Shown here in pieces: positions 25,691-36,030 of a stretch of DNA of 64,000 bases (positions are counted from its first letter, which is position 1; each line of letters opens with the position of its first letter). The position numbers were made by a program, and so were the translations under genes. This DNA comes from Lignipirellula cremea (GTDB taxonomy: Bacteria; Planctomycetota; Planctomycetia; Pirellulales; Pirellulaceae). The notes beneath the pieces were generated by a model, which saw nothing but the letters and a program-made list of their open reading frames with translations, was not told where the DNA came from and did no database searches. The DNA is taken from contig NZ_CP036433.1 in the NCBI RefSeq assembly GCF_007751035.1, forward strand, positions 2,957,001 through 3,021,000, given 5' to 3'.

Positions 25691-26355
25691 GCACGACCAC
25701 AACAGATACTCCAGATCGTTTTATCAGGCAACGCGATCTCGTCCCGGCCGAACGACTTGCCGCCATCACGGCTACGGTGATCGGCGTCGGGGCTATCGGC
25801 CGGCAGGTTGCCCTGCAGCTGGCCGCGATCGGAACGCCTTGCATCCAACTCATCGACTTCGATGACGTGGAGCCGACGAACATCGCCACGCAAGGATACC
25901 TTCACGAAGACGTCGGACGACCAAAGGTGTTCGCAGCCGCCGAAGCGATTCGCCGTCTCGACCCCAATGTTCGGGTCGCGACGATTCACGAACGCTACCG
26001 CTCGAAGCATACGATCGGCGACGCCGTCTTCTGCTGTGTCGATTCCATCTCGGCCCGGTCCGCCATCTGGCGGTCGGCTCACAGACGCTGCCAAATCTGG
26101 GCGGACGGCAGAATGCTCGCCGAGGTAATCCGCGTCCTGGCCGCAGGCAGCCCCAGCGACTTCACCCGTTACGCCGGTACGCTCTTCCCCCAAGCCGACG
26201 CCCAGCGCGGCAGTTGCACCTCCCGCAGCACGATCTACGCCGCCAGTATCGCCGCCGGCCTGATGCTGCACCAGTTCACCCGCTGGCTCCGCGGCTTGCC
26301 CGTCGACGCCGACACCACGCTCAACTTGCTGGCTGGCGAATGGACCGTTAGTTAA
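25687..26355 (+). CDS. E1-like (ThiF/MoeB family) adenylyltransferase
   Basis: A 222-aa E1-like enzyme with TTG start, AAGGA upstream, and a start/stop overlap with the JAMM gene. The nucleotide-binding motif GVGAIG (33-38) and the Asp of [11 protein letters not shown] (57) are present; the RQ pair is replaced by TQ (NIATQGY). The conserved DVGRPK follows. A candidate catalytic Cys is Cys177 in RGSCTSRS. It is short and lacks the zinc Cys pairs of ThiF and the ubiquitin-fold domain of eukaryotic E1s. It would adenylate the Ubl tail and pass it to the E2-like partner. Confidence 0.88.
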   Translation: MSTTTTDTPDRFIRQRDLVPAERLAAITATVIGVGAIGRQVALQLAAIGTPCIQLIDFDDVEPTNIATQGYLHEDVGRPKVFAAAEAIRRLDPNVRVATIHERYRSKHTIGDAVFCCVDSISARSAIWRSAHRRCQIWADGRMLAEVIRVLAAGSPSDFTRYAGTLFPQADAQRGSCTSRSTIYAASIAAGLMLHQFTRWLRGLPVDADTTLNLLAGEWTVS

Positions 26356-26403
26356 GTCACCGCTCGCTGTTAATCACAAGCCATTCCCTCAAGGAGAACT
26401 AAC

Positions 26404-26484
26404 ATGATCAAGCACGCCCCTCCGCCAACCAAATCTACCCGCCGCTTGTGGCGGGCACAGCAATCACCACACTCGCACAAATAG
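26404..26484 (+). CDS. Possible 26-aa small protein
   Basis: A short frame with strong AAGGAG seven bases upstream of ATG. The product is basic and Pro-rich (IKHAPPPTKSTRRLWRAQ). It lies in line with the E1-like gene and directly before the next small gene, so it may be a true short peptide or a leader. Confidence 0.45.
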   Translation: MIKHAPPPTKSTRRLWRAQQSPHSHK

Positions 26485-26492
26485 GACCCCCT

Positions 26493-26621
26493 ATGGAAGG
26501 TTGGATCATCCTCGGCACTATCGCCGCCATCGCCTACTGGATCTACAAAACCGGCAAACGCACCGGTAGCCGCCAAGGCTACAACGTCGGTCGCTCCCGC
26601 GGCCGACGACGGCGCCAATAA
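26493..26621 (+). CDS. Small single-pass membrane protein
   Basis: A 42-aa protein: a hydrophobic helix at residues 4-18 (WIILGTIAAIAYWIY) and a very basic tail (GRSRGRRRRQ). It follows the 26-aa frame after eight bases and ends before a strong hairpin. It may anchor the system at the membrane or be a phage/element small protein. Confidence 0.6.
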   Translation: MEGWIILGTIAAIAYWIYKTGKRTGSRQGYNVGRSRGRRRRQ

Positions 26622-26642
26622 CCGCTGCTTCTAAAAACGAAG

Positions 26643-26675
26643 ACAAGCCGGGCTGCCTTACGCAGCCCGGCTTGT
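26643..26675 (+). terminator. Hairpin at the end of the cargo
   Basis: A perfect 14-bp stem (26643-26656 with 26662-26675, loop of 5), no T tract. It may block transcription in both directions. Confidence 0.7.
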
Positions 26676-26722
26676 TGCTGGGCGATTCCCTAATTGGGTG
26701 ACGAATCGAGAATCGAAGAGGT

Positions 26723-26762
26723 GGCCGCCCGGCAAGGGCGGTCAAGGCGAGCCTTCTTTTTA
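26723..26762 (+). terminator. Double hairpin terminator
   Basis: GGCCGCCC pairs with GGGCGGTC, then AAGGC-GA-GCCTT, followed by CTTTTTAT. Confidence 0.75.
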
Positions 26763-26978
26763 TCTATCAGACGTTGAAAACCTGTCTGATCAGAGCAATT
26801 TTCCGAACGCCTCGAGTTTCCCTGCCCGCTTTTGTGGAAGCCGCCGTCAATTTTTACTGACTACTTAACGGTTGCATCAGGTTCCGTTGCAACTCCTGGC
26901 CAAGGAAGAATGTTGAGGTGGTGACCAATTTCCGGGCGCTCCCGAAACTTAGAATGGCTGGAAAAGGAGAACGCCACG

Positions 26979-27255
26979 ATGCGTCAGAAACGGAAGCCTG
27001 CGGTTCCCCAAGGCAGGCGGCAGTTCGATGAGGACTTCAATCGGGAGGCCGTGCAGATGCTGCTCGATGGCCATACGGCGGGCTCGATTGTCGATCGTCT
27101 AGGCTTGTCGAGCACGACCATTCTCTATCGCTGGAAACGAAAGCAACTCGCTCGCAGCGGGCCTGTGGCGTCGTCGCTCGACGCCAGCATCAAGGAACTC
27201 GAGGCATAACTGCGGCGCGTGGAACGGGAAGGCGAACCGCCATATGCCCGCGAGG
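26979..27255 (+). pseudogene. Broken IS3-type transposase orfA
   Basis: From ATG (AAAGGAGAAC upstream) the frame gives an orfA HTH (QFDEDFNREAVQMLLDGHTA, VDRLGLSSTTILYRWKRKQL). A stop follows after KELEA at 27209, but the frame continues LRRVEREGEPPYA, typical of the orfA coiled coil. No orfB follows. It is a dead insertion remnant. Confidence 0.8.
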
Positions 27256-27422
27256 AACTGATCAACTACCGGTTGCTCCGCGAAGTGAAACTCGCTAATT
27301 GCGACAGTAGGATGCACTTATGCCAGGCTTGTACAGTCTTAGTCGATCCACGGTAGAATGTGACCGAGCTTCGTACTAACGCGGTGTAGTCTCGCATTGG
27401 ACTCGACCCCGGAGATCGATAG

Positions 27423-30400
27423 GTGGAACCGATCACCACAACAACAGTGGTCACAGTTTTTGGCCCTTGGGCAGCTAAAAAGTTGGCGGACGGATTTTGG
27501 ATTAAGCTATCCCGCTACTTTCGACCCGACCAATTACAGAAGCAAATCGCCGAGCATCTTGCTGCAGATGCTGCTTTCTCGAAGTATTACACGTCGACTC
27601 CCCGTCTCGACAAAGGGCGATTGACGCCCGAACGGATCCTCAGGCTGCTTCAAGCTACAGTAACTAATGACATCGCAGCGCTCGCCCGATACATCGCGGA
27701 CGAGCAACTCGTTGATCTTCCAATCCAAAGCAAAGAACGTCCGTCCTCTTTCGACGAAATCTGGTTGGCAGTTGCGAGAGCGATTGCCGCGGCAACGGAA
27801 ATCGCCATCGTCGAAGACGAAGAGCTCTTTAGAGAGTTCCATCTCGCCGCTACGCAGCGTAGCTTTGCCGGACAGGCATCCGTAATCACCGAACTCCAGT
27901 CCCTCAAGGCGCAAGTCGAGAATCTCGCTGCGAATCTGTCCAATCCGCCCACAAATGACGCTGCGAGTATCACGATCGAGTCTCGTCGGACGGAAGGACT
28001 CTCAGAGAATGCGGCGACTCGCACCGTCAATCTCTTGGCGAACCAGGTCGATGGCCTCGAACAGCAACTGCGAGAACAGCTTGACGCCAACACCGAAAGG
28101 ATTTGGGAAAAGATACTCTCAGAAATCGAACATCACAATTTTCGTGGCGCGATTGATCGGACCGCGGAGTTGCAAAGCTGGCTGGAGAAGCAAGGCCAAC
28201 AGATTTCGCCGGGCATCCGCGGAAGGGCCTGGCTGTTGCTGGCTCAGGTCGCACTGATTCAGTCTGCGGAGCTAGAGCCGGTCGGCGACGATTTTACCAA
28301 AGCGCGAGCGTTATTTGAGCGTGCTCGCGACGAATTCGGCCCAACGCCGTCGGATGAGAATCTAGGCCGACTGAGTAACTTTCAAGCCAAGCTCTTCGCG
28401 TTGGAGGGCAAAGACGAGGAGGGTTTGGGTTTACTCGCCAGCCGCACCGACAACCAATCCATCACCACTCGTCTACTAATCTTGATAGACAATGGTCGCT
28501 TTGAGGCGGCAGCCCACGAGATTCGCCAAATACCCCTGGATTTAAAGTGGTGCGATCACGCAGTCCTGGTGTTCGCACGTATCGCAGCGATCGCAGAGGC
28601 GCAAGCGACACTGGATTGGGTTGGGGGACAGGAAGAACCGACCGTTGATACCCGCTCTCGCGTGGCGTACGCTCGCGGCACGCTTCTGCGACTTTCTGCT
28701 GCTCACGAAAACGAGGCGTTCTCGGCAATCGCCATTGAGGAGTCCGAAATCGCGGAAGTACGAAAGGTGTTTTCCATATTGCAGCCGATCGCCGATGCGT
28801 GCCAAGCGAGGGGACAGATTCGTGATGGGTTGGAAGCAGAAGCCATTGCCTTTACCTACTCCTGTTGCCGCTTGCTGGGGCGGGTGGAGGAGGCCTCACT
28901 GTACGCGAGGGTTCTCCAAAACTTCCGTCCGTTAAGCCTCGACTACCTGGTTGCCGCTTTCCGCCAGGATGTTGATCCGCCGACGGACTTGGTCGCGATC
29001 GCCCGCGAGGACCACCCTTACCGTTTCGAAGCCCAGTTTCTGGCAGTCGCGATTGAGATTAGAGCGGGACTCGAAGCTTCCCAGGTGCTGGAGCGTGTGG
29101 TCGCGCTGGAAGAATTGGCTGTCGACAATCAGGACCGCGAAAAGCTAGGCAGGGTGGCGCTTCAAGCCGCGTTGAGTCGGCCAGCGGCGATCCAGCAAAC
29201 GGCACGAGATTTCATCATGCGAATCCTGGGCGAGAGCCACTTTCTCGTTCGGCTGCTAGATCTCGACCAGTTTCTCGCTTGTGGCCAATTCGAGCAATGC
29301 GAAAAGGTACTCGCGGAGATCGAATGCCCCACCGACATTTTGGTAGAACAGTTTCGCGCGCAAGTGCTGATTAAGCGAAAACATTTTGGGGGCGCTTCCA
29401 AAATTTTGGAAGCCGTGGGCCGGCGTATGTCGGAACCGGACTTATTGATCGATGCCGCTCGATTAGCGCTCGATGCCAGGCCGCGGCATTTGGATGTGGC
29501 TCTCAATGCGCTCGCGGACGCTGTCCAGCTATGTCCGAATGACCCCGAAGCGATCCGGATGCTGGCCTACGTTCATGTGCAACTCAAGGGATATCTCCAT
29601 GCGGCCAAGTACCTTGAGAAACTCAGCAGTCTAGAACCCGAAGACTTTAACCACAAACTGAAACGCGCGCAATGTCTGGCCCTCGCCAATCGAGCGAGCG
29701 ATTCGCTCACGGTGTTGGACGAGCTTTGCGCCGCCTCGCCGATCGTACTGGGCGCCCACTTGGCGCGCGCCAAACTTTTGACCAATCAGGGAAGGCCCCA
29801 ACGCGCCTTTGCTTCACTCCACGAAATTCGCGACGAGTTTTGGGCCTCCCCGGAATACGTGGCAATGTACATGTCGATCGCTCATTCAGCGAATCAGGAG
29901 CGGCGTGCCCACGAGGGATTCCAGCAGCTATGGAACCTCCGCAACGAGGGAATTGCTCCCGAGGACGTATTGCAGCCAAAGACATTCGATGACTTCGTGA
30001 AATTTGGGGAGGCGGCCCGTGAACAAAGTCGACTGCTGCAGGACCAGATGCTGGAAGGGAAGATTCCGTGGTTATTGGTAGAGCAACTGCTGAATAATGT
30101 CCCCTATTGGGGCTGGCGGGTCAGAACCCAGTCGCTGGCGTGGCTGATGGACTCTCCTTACGAGCGGGCGTCTTTTGCAATCTACGCCACGAACAGTTAC
30201 GCAGTCCTCTCCTCGGAAGACGGTCAGAGTTCGTTGCAGAGAGTCTCTGCAGCCGAACGAGGCCAAGCAGTTGTTGTTGATCTATCGGCACTTATCACCC
30301 TTCATCGTCTCGACCTGCTATCGGCGGCCCTCGAATACTTTGGCGCGATCAAAATCCCACCCTCCTATCTTGCAGATGTGCTGCGCCATGCCGGCAAGTT

Positions 30401-31655
30401 GCTACCACACCAGCTCTCGCGAAAACATGTGCTGGAGCAGATCCGTCAGGCAATCGACCGCGGGTTGGTGACCATATTCGTGAGCGAAGCGTCCGCCAGC
30501 AAACGAGTGGACGAGTATGTTGACGAGCCCGAGGTCGCGTATCGGCTTCGAAACGTTCTCGACACCCTTAGCCGGGCTGGGAAGCTGAGTTCACAGCAAC
30601 TCGAAGCAGCCTTGCAAGTTGCTCACAAGGAGCCTCTTGGAAACGACGACGGAGCAGCGCTCGCTCCAACCGATACGATTCTCGTGGACTTGCTCACTTT
30701 GCAGACCGTGACGGGTGTTAAATTGCTCGATATGGTGTGCGAAACGTTCAGCTGCGTCGCGATTTCTTCAGAGGACCGACGGCGGCTGGATCAGGAACTT
30801 CGCGATTTTGCACTGGGTTCCGAGACACACAGTTGGCACGAAGATTTGTGGAGGACTCTGGGGGAGGATAGTCGTGTGGACGCGACAAGATCCGTGTTTC
30901 ACGTTGCCGAAAGCGATGTGGAACACGACGACCAGGACAGCGACGAGGTGACGGTTCTCGACGCTGCGCTGCTGGCCCTGCAAGAGAATATGCCATTGCT
31001 TGTGGACGACCGAGTTTGTCAGAATATGGTGCTGCGGATGCACGGCACTTCACCGCGGGCGGCATTTGGGACTGATTGCCTCATTTCGCGACTTCGCGAG
31101 GCTGGCCTTATCGACGAACCAAGAGCTTGTCGCGCTTTGCTGAGTCTAATTGAGTGGCGGTATCGTTTCTTGCTGCTTTCGGAGGAAGAGCTCCGCATCA
31201 TTGCCCAGCACGGTGCGCCCGCCGATTTGAGAAAGGTGGCCCGATACGTGCATGACTGCATGCGCGATCCCGGCCTATTTGCGGGACCGGAAGCGACCAC
31301 GCCCCCGATTCCCCTGGCGTATCGCTTCTATCAAGACTGGCTGCACACGATCGCACATTTCGTAGCGGACTTGTGGCAGAACGAGTCCTTCAGCGAAGAA
31401 CGTGCGATCGAAGTGACTCGTTGGGCGATGTCCGAACTGGTCCCCACAATCCCCCGCGGATTAGGAGCGGCAATTGGGCGGATCGCGGACTTCTCTGCGT
31501 TCACCGTGCTGCATTTCGCTATGTTGCGTCTCTGTCGGTCTGCCGACTCTACGAGGGCCAACGCCGGCTTGCGTACAATGGCCACCGCGTTAGGCTTGAG
31601 CGATCAGTTATTCATTCAGCTCGCCGCGGACGTAATCAATAGCCATGACGACTAA
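27423..31655 (+). CDS. Very large protein with TPR-like solenoid and PIN-like domain
   Basis: A 1410-aa protein, GTG start with GGAG eight bases before it. Residues 1-200 are helical with a coiled coil. About 240-900 is a long chain of helical hairpins like TPR repeats (LEPVGDDFTKARALFERARD, EAIRMLAYVHVQLKGYLHAA). From about 948 the sequence VVVDLSALITLHRLDLLSA and, near 1192, LLVDDRVCQNMVL...FGTDCLI look like a split PIN-type nuclease fold, seen in TPR-PIN proteins. The C-terminal part is helical. It overlaps the 663-aa gene by 11 bases. Function unknown; the position in an island between recombinases and ISs suggests a defence or conflict system. Confidence 0.7.
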   Translation: MEPITTTTVVTVFGPWAAKKLADGFWIKLSRYFRPDQLQKQIAEHLAADAAFSKYYTSTPRLDKGRLTPERILRLLQATVTNDIAALARYIADEQLVDLPIQSKERPSSFDEIWLAVARAIAAATEIAIVEDEELFREFHLAATQRSFAGQASVITELQSLKAQVENLAANLSNPPTNDAASITIESRRTEGLSENAATRTVNLLANQVDGLEQQLREQLDANTERIWEKILSEIEHHNFRGAIDRTAELQSWLEKQGQQISPGIRGRAWLLLAQVALIQSAELEPVGDDFTKARALFERARDEFGPTPSDENLGRLSNFQAKLFALEGKDEEGLGLLASRTDNQSITTRLLILIDNGRFEAAAHEIRQIPLDLKWCDHAVLVFARIAAIAEAQATLDWVGGQEEPTVDTRSRVAYARGTLLRLSAAHENEAFSAIAIEESEIAEVRKVFSILQPIADACQARGQIRDGLEAEAIAFTYSCCRLLGRVEEASLYARVLQNFRPLSLDYLVAAFRQDVDPPTDLVAIAREDHPYRFEAQFLAVAIEIRAGLEASQVLERVVALEELAVDNQDREKLGRVALQAALSRPAAIQQTARDFIMRILGESHFLVRLLDLDQFLACGQFEQCEKVLAEIECPTDILVEQFRAQVLIKRKHFGGASKILEAVGRRMSEPDLLIDAARLALDARPRHLDVALNALADAVQLCPNDPEAIRMLAYVHVQLKGYLHAAKYLEKLSSLEPEDFNHKLKRAQCLALANRASDSLTVLDELCAASPIVLGAHLARAKLLTNQGRPQRAFASLHEIRDEFWASPEYVAMYMSIAHSANQERRAHEGFQQLWNLRNEGIAPEDVLQPKTFDDFVKFGEAAREQSRLLQDQMLEGKIPWLLVEQLLNNVPYWGWRVRTQSLAWLMDSPYERASFAIYATNSYAVLSSEDGQSSLQRVSAAERGQAVVVDLSALITLHRLDLLSAALEYFGAIKIPPSYLADVLRHAGKLLPHQLSRKHVLEQIRQAIDRGLVTIFVSEASASKRVDEYVDEPEVAYRLRNVLDTLSRAGKLSSQQLEAALQVAHKEPLGNDDGAALAPTDTILVDLLTLQTVTGVKLLDMVCETFSCVAISSEDRRRLDQELRDFALGSETHSWHEDLWRTLGEDSRVDATRSVFHVAESDVEHDDQDSDEVTVLDAALLALQENMPLLVDDRVCQNMVLRMHGTSPRAAFGTDCLISRLREAGLIDEPRACRALLSLIEWRYRFLLLSEEELRIIAQHGAPADLRKVARYVHDCMRDPGLFAGPEATTPPIPLAYRFYQDWLHTIAHFVADLWQNESFSEERAIEVTRWAMSELVPTIPRGLGAAIGRIADFSAFTVLHFAMLRLCRSADSTRANAGLRTMATALGLSDQLFIQLAADVINSHDD

Positions 31656-33636
31656 CGAAGAAATGCTCACCCGTGAACAATTGCGCGTTCTGCAGACGCG
31701 GATGCTCCGGCACGCAATTGACCACATGCCGGAACAAATCGACAGGCGCACCGCGCTCATCTTTACAAAAAATGAGCTGTTGAACGCTCCGCTGGATTTT
31801 TCGTTTCCGGAGGCGTGCCTGGAGGCTGTAGAGCGGCCGGAAAGCCCGGTTCGCTGCCAAAGCACGCGAGGCCCGCTTCTCGTGCTGTCGCTAGAGAAGA
31901 CAACGCGCACTTCCATCGACCTGGTAACGTTTTTGCTGAGTCCGGACGTGCGTTTCAGACAAGGGGCACTGCGGGAACTTGATCGCCAAATGAAGCTCTA
32001 CGATCCGTTCATATCGCCCAGCACCAGAAACAAAGCAGAGACACTGCGCCCGGCTATCACGCAGCAAGAGGCAAGTGGACTGTCTGCCGCGGTTGAGCTC
32101 AGCGACGCACTAAAAGGTGATTACTTTTACAACCTCGCGGGGTGTGGTCAGTCAGCGAGACTGGAGTTAGAGGATCAACTTCGCGAATTCCTGCGCAAGG
32201 TACTTATTCCGACGGAGGCGATGGTTCACTTCCTGCTGGATTTGCCAATTTGGAGCCCTTTACGGCAGCGTGCAGAACTCACCGCCCGGTTGTCGCAGGC
32301 CGCGGTCGGCCAATCGCTTTCAGAATTTCTGGACAAGTACTTCCGCTACTTCGGTCACCTTCCCCTCGGGGGCGAGTTTAGCGCGGCAAACGCATTCACA
32401 ACTTGGCTGGAGCAGCATCCGTGGCACGTATCGTATCCAGCCAAAGTTTGGTCCTGGGCTCGAAAGAATGGGAGCCCACTTGCCACGTATCACGCCTGCC
32501 AATTGCTGTTAGGACACCAGGCAAGATTATCCGGAAGTGAGAAGCGCGTGTTGGTGCGGCAAGTCGCCGCGATGCAGAGCAATCACGGATTCGTCAGTTG
32601 GCAACAACGTTGCACGCTCGCTGCGCACTATTGTCGGCATCTGGAGCTAGTGGCCCCCGGCGCAGATGGCGAGAGGGTTGCGGCGATGTCGTGGTGGCTT
32701 TCCGAACGTCTGGCGTGCCTAGGTGACGGGTTCAGCAAACGTGCTATGGTCGTTTATGAATCGGAGATCAAAACGGCCAGCGCTTCGTCGCACGAGTTAT
32801 GGCGGACGTGTCGACCGCCGGTTTCGGGGTCATCGCTGCGTTATGCAACGCTTTATCTTCCATCCATCTGGGCTAGTTCAGCCTTGTGTGAGTTGGCGAA
32901 TTCCAAGCTCGATTCACTGCTGGGTCAGATGTCCAAGGAACGGGAGTTAATTGCTCAATCGCTCGCGCCACCAGTTGCACGACTGGATGGATTGGAGCCA
33001 TCTGCGTCCGGCAAGGCATATGCCTTCGAGTACCCACTGGGGGAATTTCACGCAGCTGTGGTCCAGATGGCAAGTCGCCGCAAAACTCGCAAGACGAGAA
33101 CAAATCGCTCGAACAATTCAATGCCGGACAGGTCAATCGAAGACCAGGTTCGGTGGCTCCATACCGCAGGAGATAAGGAAGCAGTTGTGTTGGCATTACG
33201 CGCCGCGTCCTATTCCGGCAACGTCGCTCCGACACCGATTTGGGAAGCGTTTTCCGATCCTAATTGGCGGAGGGCGGTCCTGGTCCAGGGATCGCCTCGC
33301 GCGGTTGAGCTGATGACGGAAGCAGCGCTGGAACTTGTCGCTCGTGATGAGGACCATGACTGGCGGAGCTATCTTCCTCATTTCCTCGCAATTGCCGCGG
33401 ACGACGAATCCAACTCACCGGAAGGCCGCAAGATACTGTTCGACATGATCGTATTGGTCTCGATCTCCGTCGACTCGGTTAGCGCCATCGAACGATTACT
33501 GCGAGGTGTTGGTCGAAACCGACACGAGGAAGTTGCCAAGGAATGGCGGGAGAAAATTGAGCGTCTAACTCCGCACGCTCCTTCATGGGTCGCTTCAAGA
33601 ATGCGTGGGATTAAGTGCGTTCTGTACGTCACATAA
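31645..33636 (+). CDS. Large unknown partner protein
   Basis: A 663-aa protein starting 11 bases before the end of the 1410-aa gene, so it is coupled to it. It is mainly helical, with many Trp and Arg residues (RKTRKTRTNRSNN), and shows no known motif. It may be a scaffold or effector that works with the TPR/PIN protein. An IS1182-type element lies about 140 bases downstream. Confidence 0.7.
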   Translation: MTTNEEMLTREQLRVLQTRMLRHAIDHMPEQIDRRTALIFTKNELLNAPLDFSFPEACLEAVERPESPVRCQSTRGPLLVLSLEKTTRTSIDLVTFLLSPDVRFRQGALRELDRQMKLYDPFISPSTRNKAETLRPAITQQEASGLSAAVELSDALKGDYFYNLAGCGQSARLELEDQLREFLRKVLIPTEAMVHFLLDLPIWSPLRQRAELTARLSQAAVGQSLSEFLDKYFRYFGHLPLGGEFSAANAFTTWLEQHPWHVSYPAKVWSWARKNGSPLATYHACQLLLGHQARLSGSEKRVLVRQVAAMQSNHGFVSWQQRCTLAAHYCRHLELVAPGADGERVAAMSWWLSERLACLGDGFSKRAMVVYESEIKTASASSHELWRTCRPPVSGSSLRYATLYLPSIWASSALCELANSKLDSLLGQMSKERELIAQSLAPPVARLDGLEPSASGKAYAFEYPLGEFHAAVVQMASRRKTRKTRTNRSNNSMPDRSIEDQVRWLHTAGDKEAVVLALRAASYSGNVAPTPIWEAFSDPNWRRAVLVQGSPRAVELMTEAALELVARDEDHDWRSYLPHFLAIAADDESNSPEGRKILFDMIVLVSISVDSVSAIERLLRGVGRNRHEEVAKEWREKIERLTPHAPSWVASRMRGIKCVLYVT

Positions 33637-33774
33637 GTGAGCTGGAGCGGTGCCGCGCGAGAGAACTACAAATCACTTACGCCTGGGTAACCGCCCCTGC
33701 ATTATTCTCGCCGTTGATAAAGTCGATGCTGCGGTAGAGCGCCTGTACTCCTGTGTGAGGTATTATCGAAAGTT

Positions 33775-35603
33775 GACGGGCCGGCAAAAAGGCTCGCTAC
33801 GCGAACGGTTTTGGCGGTCCACTTGCGAGTGCTGAGCGGTTGATCGCATTGGCTGCTGGAACGCTTCGTTGCGTTTTGGTGGCCTAGTAACCGTCAATAC
33901 TCCGACCAAGCCAAGAGTAAGGCTCGTAGACTCCTCAGCTTGCCAAAACTGCTGCTCGATAAAGGGCTGCACGGTGGATGTTGAGCCCCAGTGCGCGCAG
34001 CAGCGCGGTGTAGGTGACCTTTGCCATGCCACGGACACGCAATTTCGCCATTCCCATTTGATGCTTGCAGCGGGACATGGTCGCTTCGACTCCGGCTCGC
34101 CAACGGTAACGAGCGCGGAACGCGTCGGTGGCGTCTGCCAAGCGTCGTTGACGCTGCCGTACGCGGTCATGTGTATACTGCTAACGAGCCGACGTGCGTC
34201 CGACTGCCGATAACGGACAGCACTGCCGCTGAGGACATGCCGCGCAAACCGAAGAATCAAACAGCACTTGCAGTTTCACGTCGCCGATGCTGGTTTCAAT
34301 CGGAGCCTGCCCTTCCGGGCAGCGAAGCACCCGTCCGTCGGCAGCTAACTCAAAGTCTTCCAACGTCAATTTGCCTTGCTGCTTTCCCTTCGCTGGCATC
34401 GAAGGCGCAATGATCGTTACGCCGTGTAGCCGACCCGTTTCCAGGCTATCGTTCGAGCCATAATGCGAATCGGCCAATAGCTCCTCGGGTTTCACATTGC
34501 GAGCGTGAACGTCTTCCAAGGCGGGCTCGATGGAGTCTTGATCATGCGTCGTCATCTTGCCAACCGCCACGTGCGTGATCAAGTCTGGCTTCACGGGTTC
34601 TTGTTCGTCTGCTGGTTCAGCATGCTCGACGTAGGTCTCCATGATTTGCACCATGTAGCCCGCGCCTTTGTGCTTGTTGTAGCTGGCGTCGGGATCGGCG
34701 GGGCTAAGGACCGTGTTGCAATCGCTGGTGCGCGGCGGCCTGACCATGACCGGTTGGTCTGGATCGTTCACGACTTCGCACTGCTCAGCGAAGATGCGAG
34801 TCAGTAGTTGAAAGCTTGGCAGTGAAGCCGCCGTCTGCTGGAACTGTTGAAGCAAGGCGTACACGTCTTGAGCCGCCTCAGGCAATCTCCGCTTCGACTC
34901 ACTCGGTCGTGTATCGGCGAAACAGCCATCTCCTTGCCGCTCCACGTACTTACGTAAAACCTCGGTTTCGACGGTCGCATAATGCTCAGGGAGCTTTCGT
35001 TTCAGTTCACGCAAGAACTTGCTGGCGGCTTCGACCAAAATGCCTAGTCGGGTAAGACCACGGATCGCGGACCGCACGGCAGTCGAATCGAGTCGCTGCT
35101 TGGTTGTGTCGACGCCAACGGCTGAAATCAGTCGGTCGGTAAGCGTACGGAACAGAACTTCGTCCAAACCGAGTTCGAGCACCTTGCTGCGGTAATTCCG
35201 CAGCGTGCGCTCGCAAAGATAGGCGTCTGATTCATGGCGGATGTCGAGGGCATAGTGCCACGCGATGTTCAATGCGACCGCCTCGCACGTTTGCTGATCG
35301 GTTAAGTCATGCAATTGCTGCAGGACTAACGCCCCCAACGCCATATGAAGGTCTTTGCTGGGGCGGCCAACACCATCGCGAAAGTGACGCGTCAGTTCAC
35401 TGACCGGCAGATGCATCAGCAAATATTCGCGAAACACACCCGCCCAACTCCGCTCCAGCAAACGTCGCCGTTGCGGGCCCAGGTATTCCCATGGATCAAA
35501 CAGATCCCCGCTTTGATGGTCGCGTAAAGTGAGCATTACGCCAATTTAGCGCGATAGCCGTTTTCGACAACCCCGGCGACAACCGACTTTTTGCCGGCCC
35601 GTC
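33775..35603 (-). mobile_element. IS1182-type insertion sequence, complete ends
   Basis: A 1.83-kb element bounded by perfect 17-bp inverted repeats (GACGGGCCGGCAAAAAG at 33775-33791, its complement at 35587-35603). Both sides carry a 7-bp direct repeat GAAAGTT (33768-33774 and 35604-35610), a target duplication. It holds one transposase on the minus strand. Confidence 0.9.
33935..35536 (-). pseudogene. IS1182-type transposase interrupted by an amber codon
   Basis: Frame 35536 to 34181 encodes a 451-aa IS1182-family DDE transposase: DHQSGDLFDPWEYLGPQRRR at the N-terminus, ADSHYGSNDS in the core, and a zinc Cys cluster (CAACPQRQCC). At 34181-34183 the frame has TAG and then continues in the same frame as QYTHDRVRQRQRRLADATDA ... 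ARYRWRAGVEATMSRCKH for 81 more residues to 33935, the family's usual C-terminus. So a single in-frame amber, not a frameshift, breaks the gene. Confidence 0.88.
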
Positions 35604-35694
35604 GAAAGTTGTGTTCTTGAAAAGCGCATAAAAGCGGCGCATCCTGCTGATGTCATCACACTTCAGCCGCCCGACGTGGGCACAAGGATACGCC

Positions 35695-36030
35695 ATGAAT
35701 CAGAGTACAACAGACCGCCGTTCCATTTCAGTCGCCGACGAACTTGATTCCGAGGTGGTCGATTTTCGCCAGCAGTTTGAGGGGCGAAGCGCGCTCGATG
35801 AGCTGATCCGCGAGGGAGCCAGGAAGATGCTGCAGGCCGCCATCGACGCCGAAGTGGAGGCCTTTCTCCTCGAGCATCAGCCTCGGCGCGATGAGCAAGG
35901 ACCCTGGCTCGTCATCAAAAATGGTACGCTGCCCGCCAGGGAGATACTCTCCGGCGCTGGTCCCATTGAAGTCCAGCAAGGCCGCGTTCGCGACAATACG
36001 CTGGACCCGGAGCATCGCGTCCAATTCTCG
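35695..36030 (+). pseudogene. IS256-type transposase, 5' part
   Basis: Starts MNQSTTDRRSISVADELDSE and includes the family segments AAIDAEVEAFLLEH, VIKNGTLPAREILSGAG and GRVRDNTLDPEHRVQFS. The IS66 element at 36031 cuts it exactly after the S of VQFS. Its continuation is at 37627. Confidence 0.88.

Larger units (their letters stand above)
26622..26978. other. End of the cargo and IS3 upstream region
   Basis: Contains two hairpin terminators and then about 215 bases without a gene. Confidence 0.5.

Noticed and set aside
33869-34213. Plus-strand frame inside the IS1182 element
   Set aside because: The minus strand carries the transposase C-terminus in the same place.
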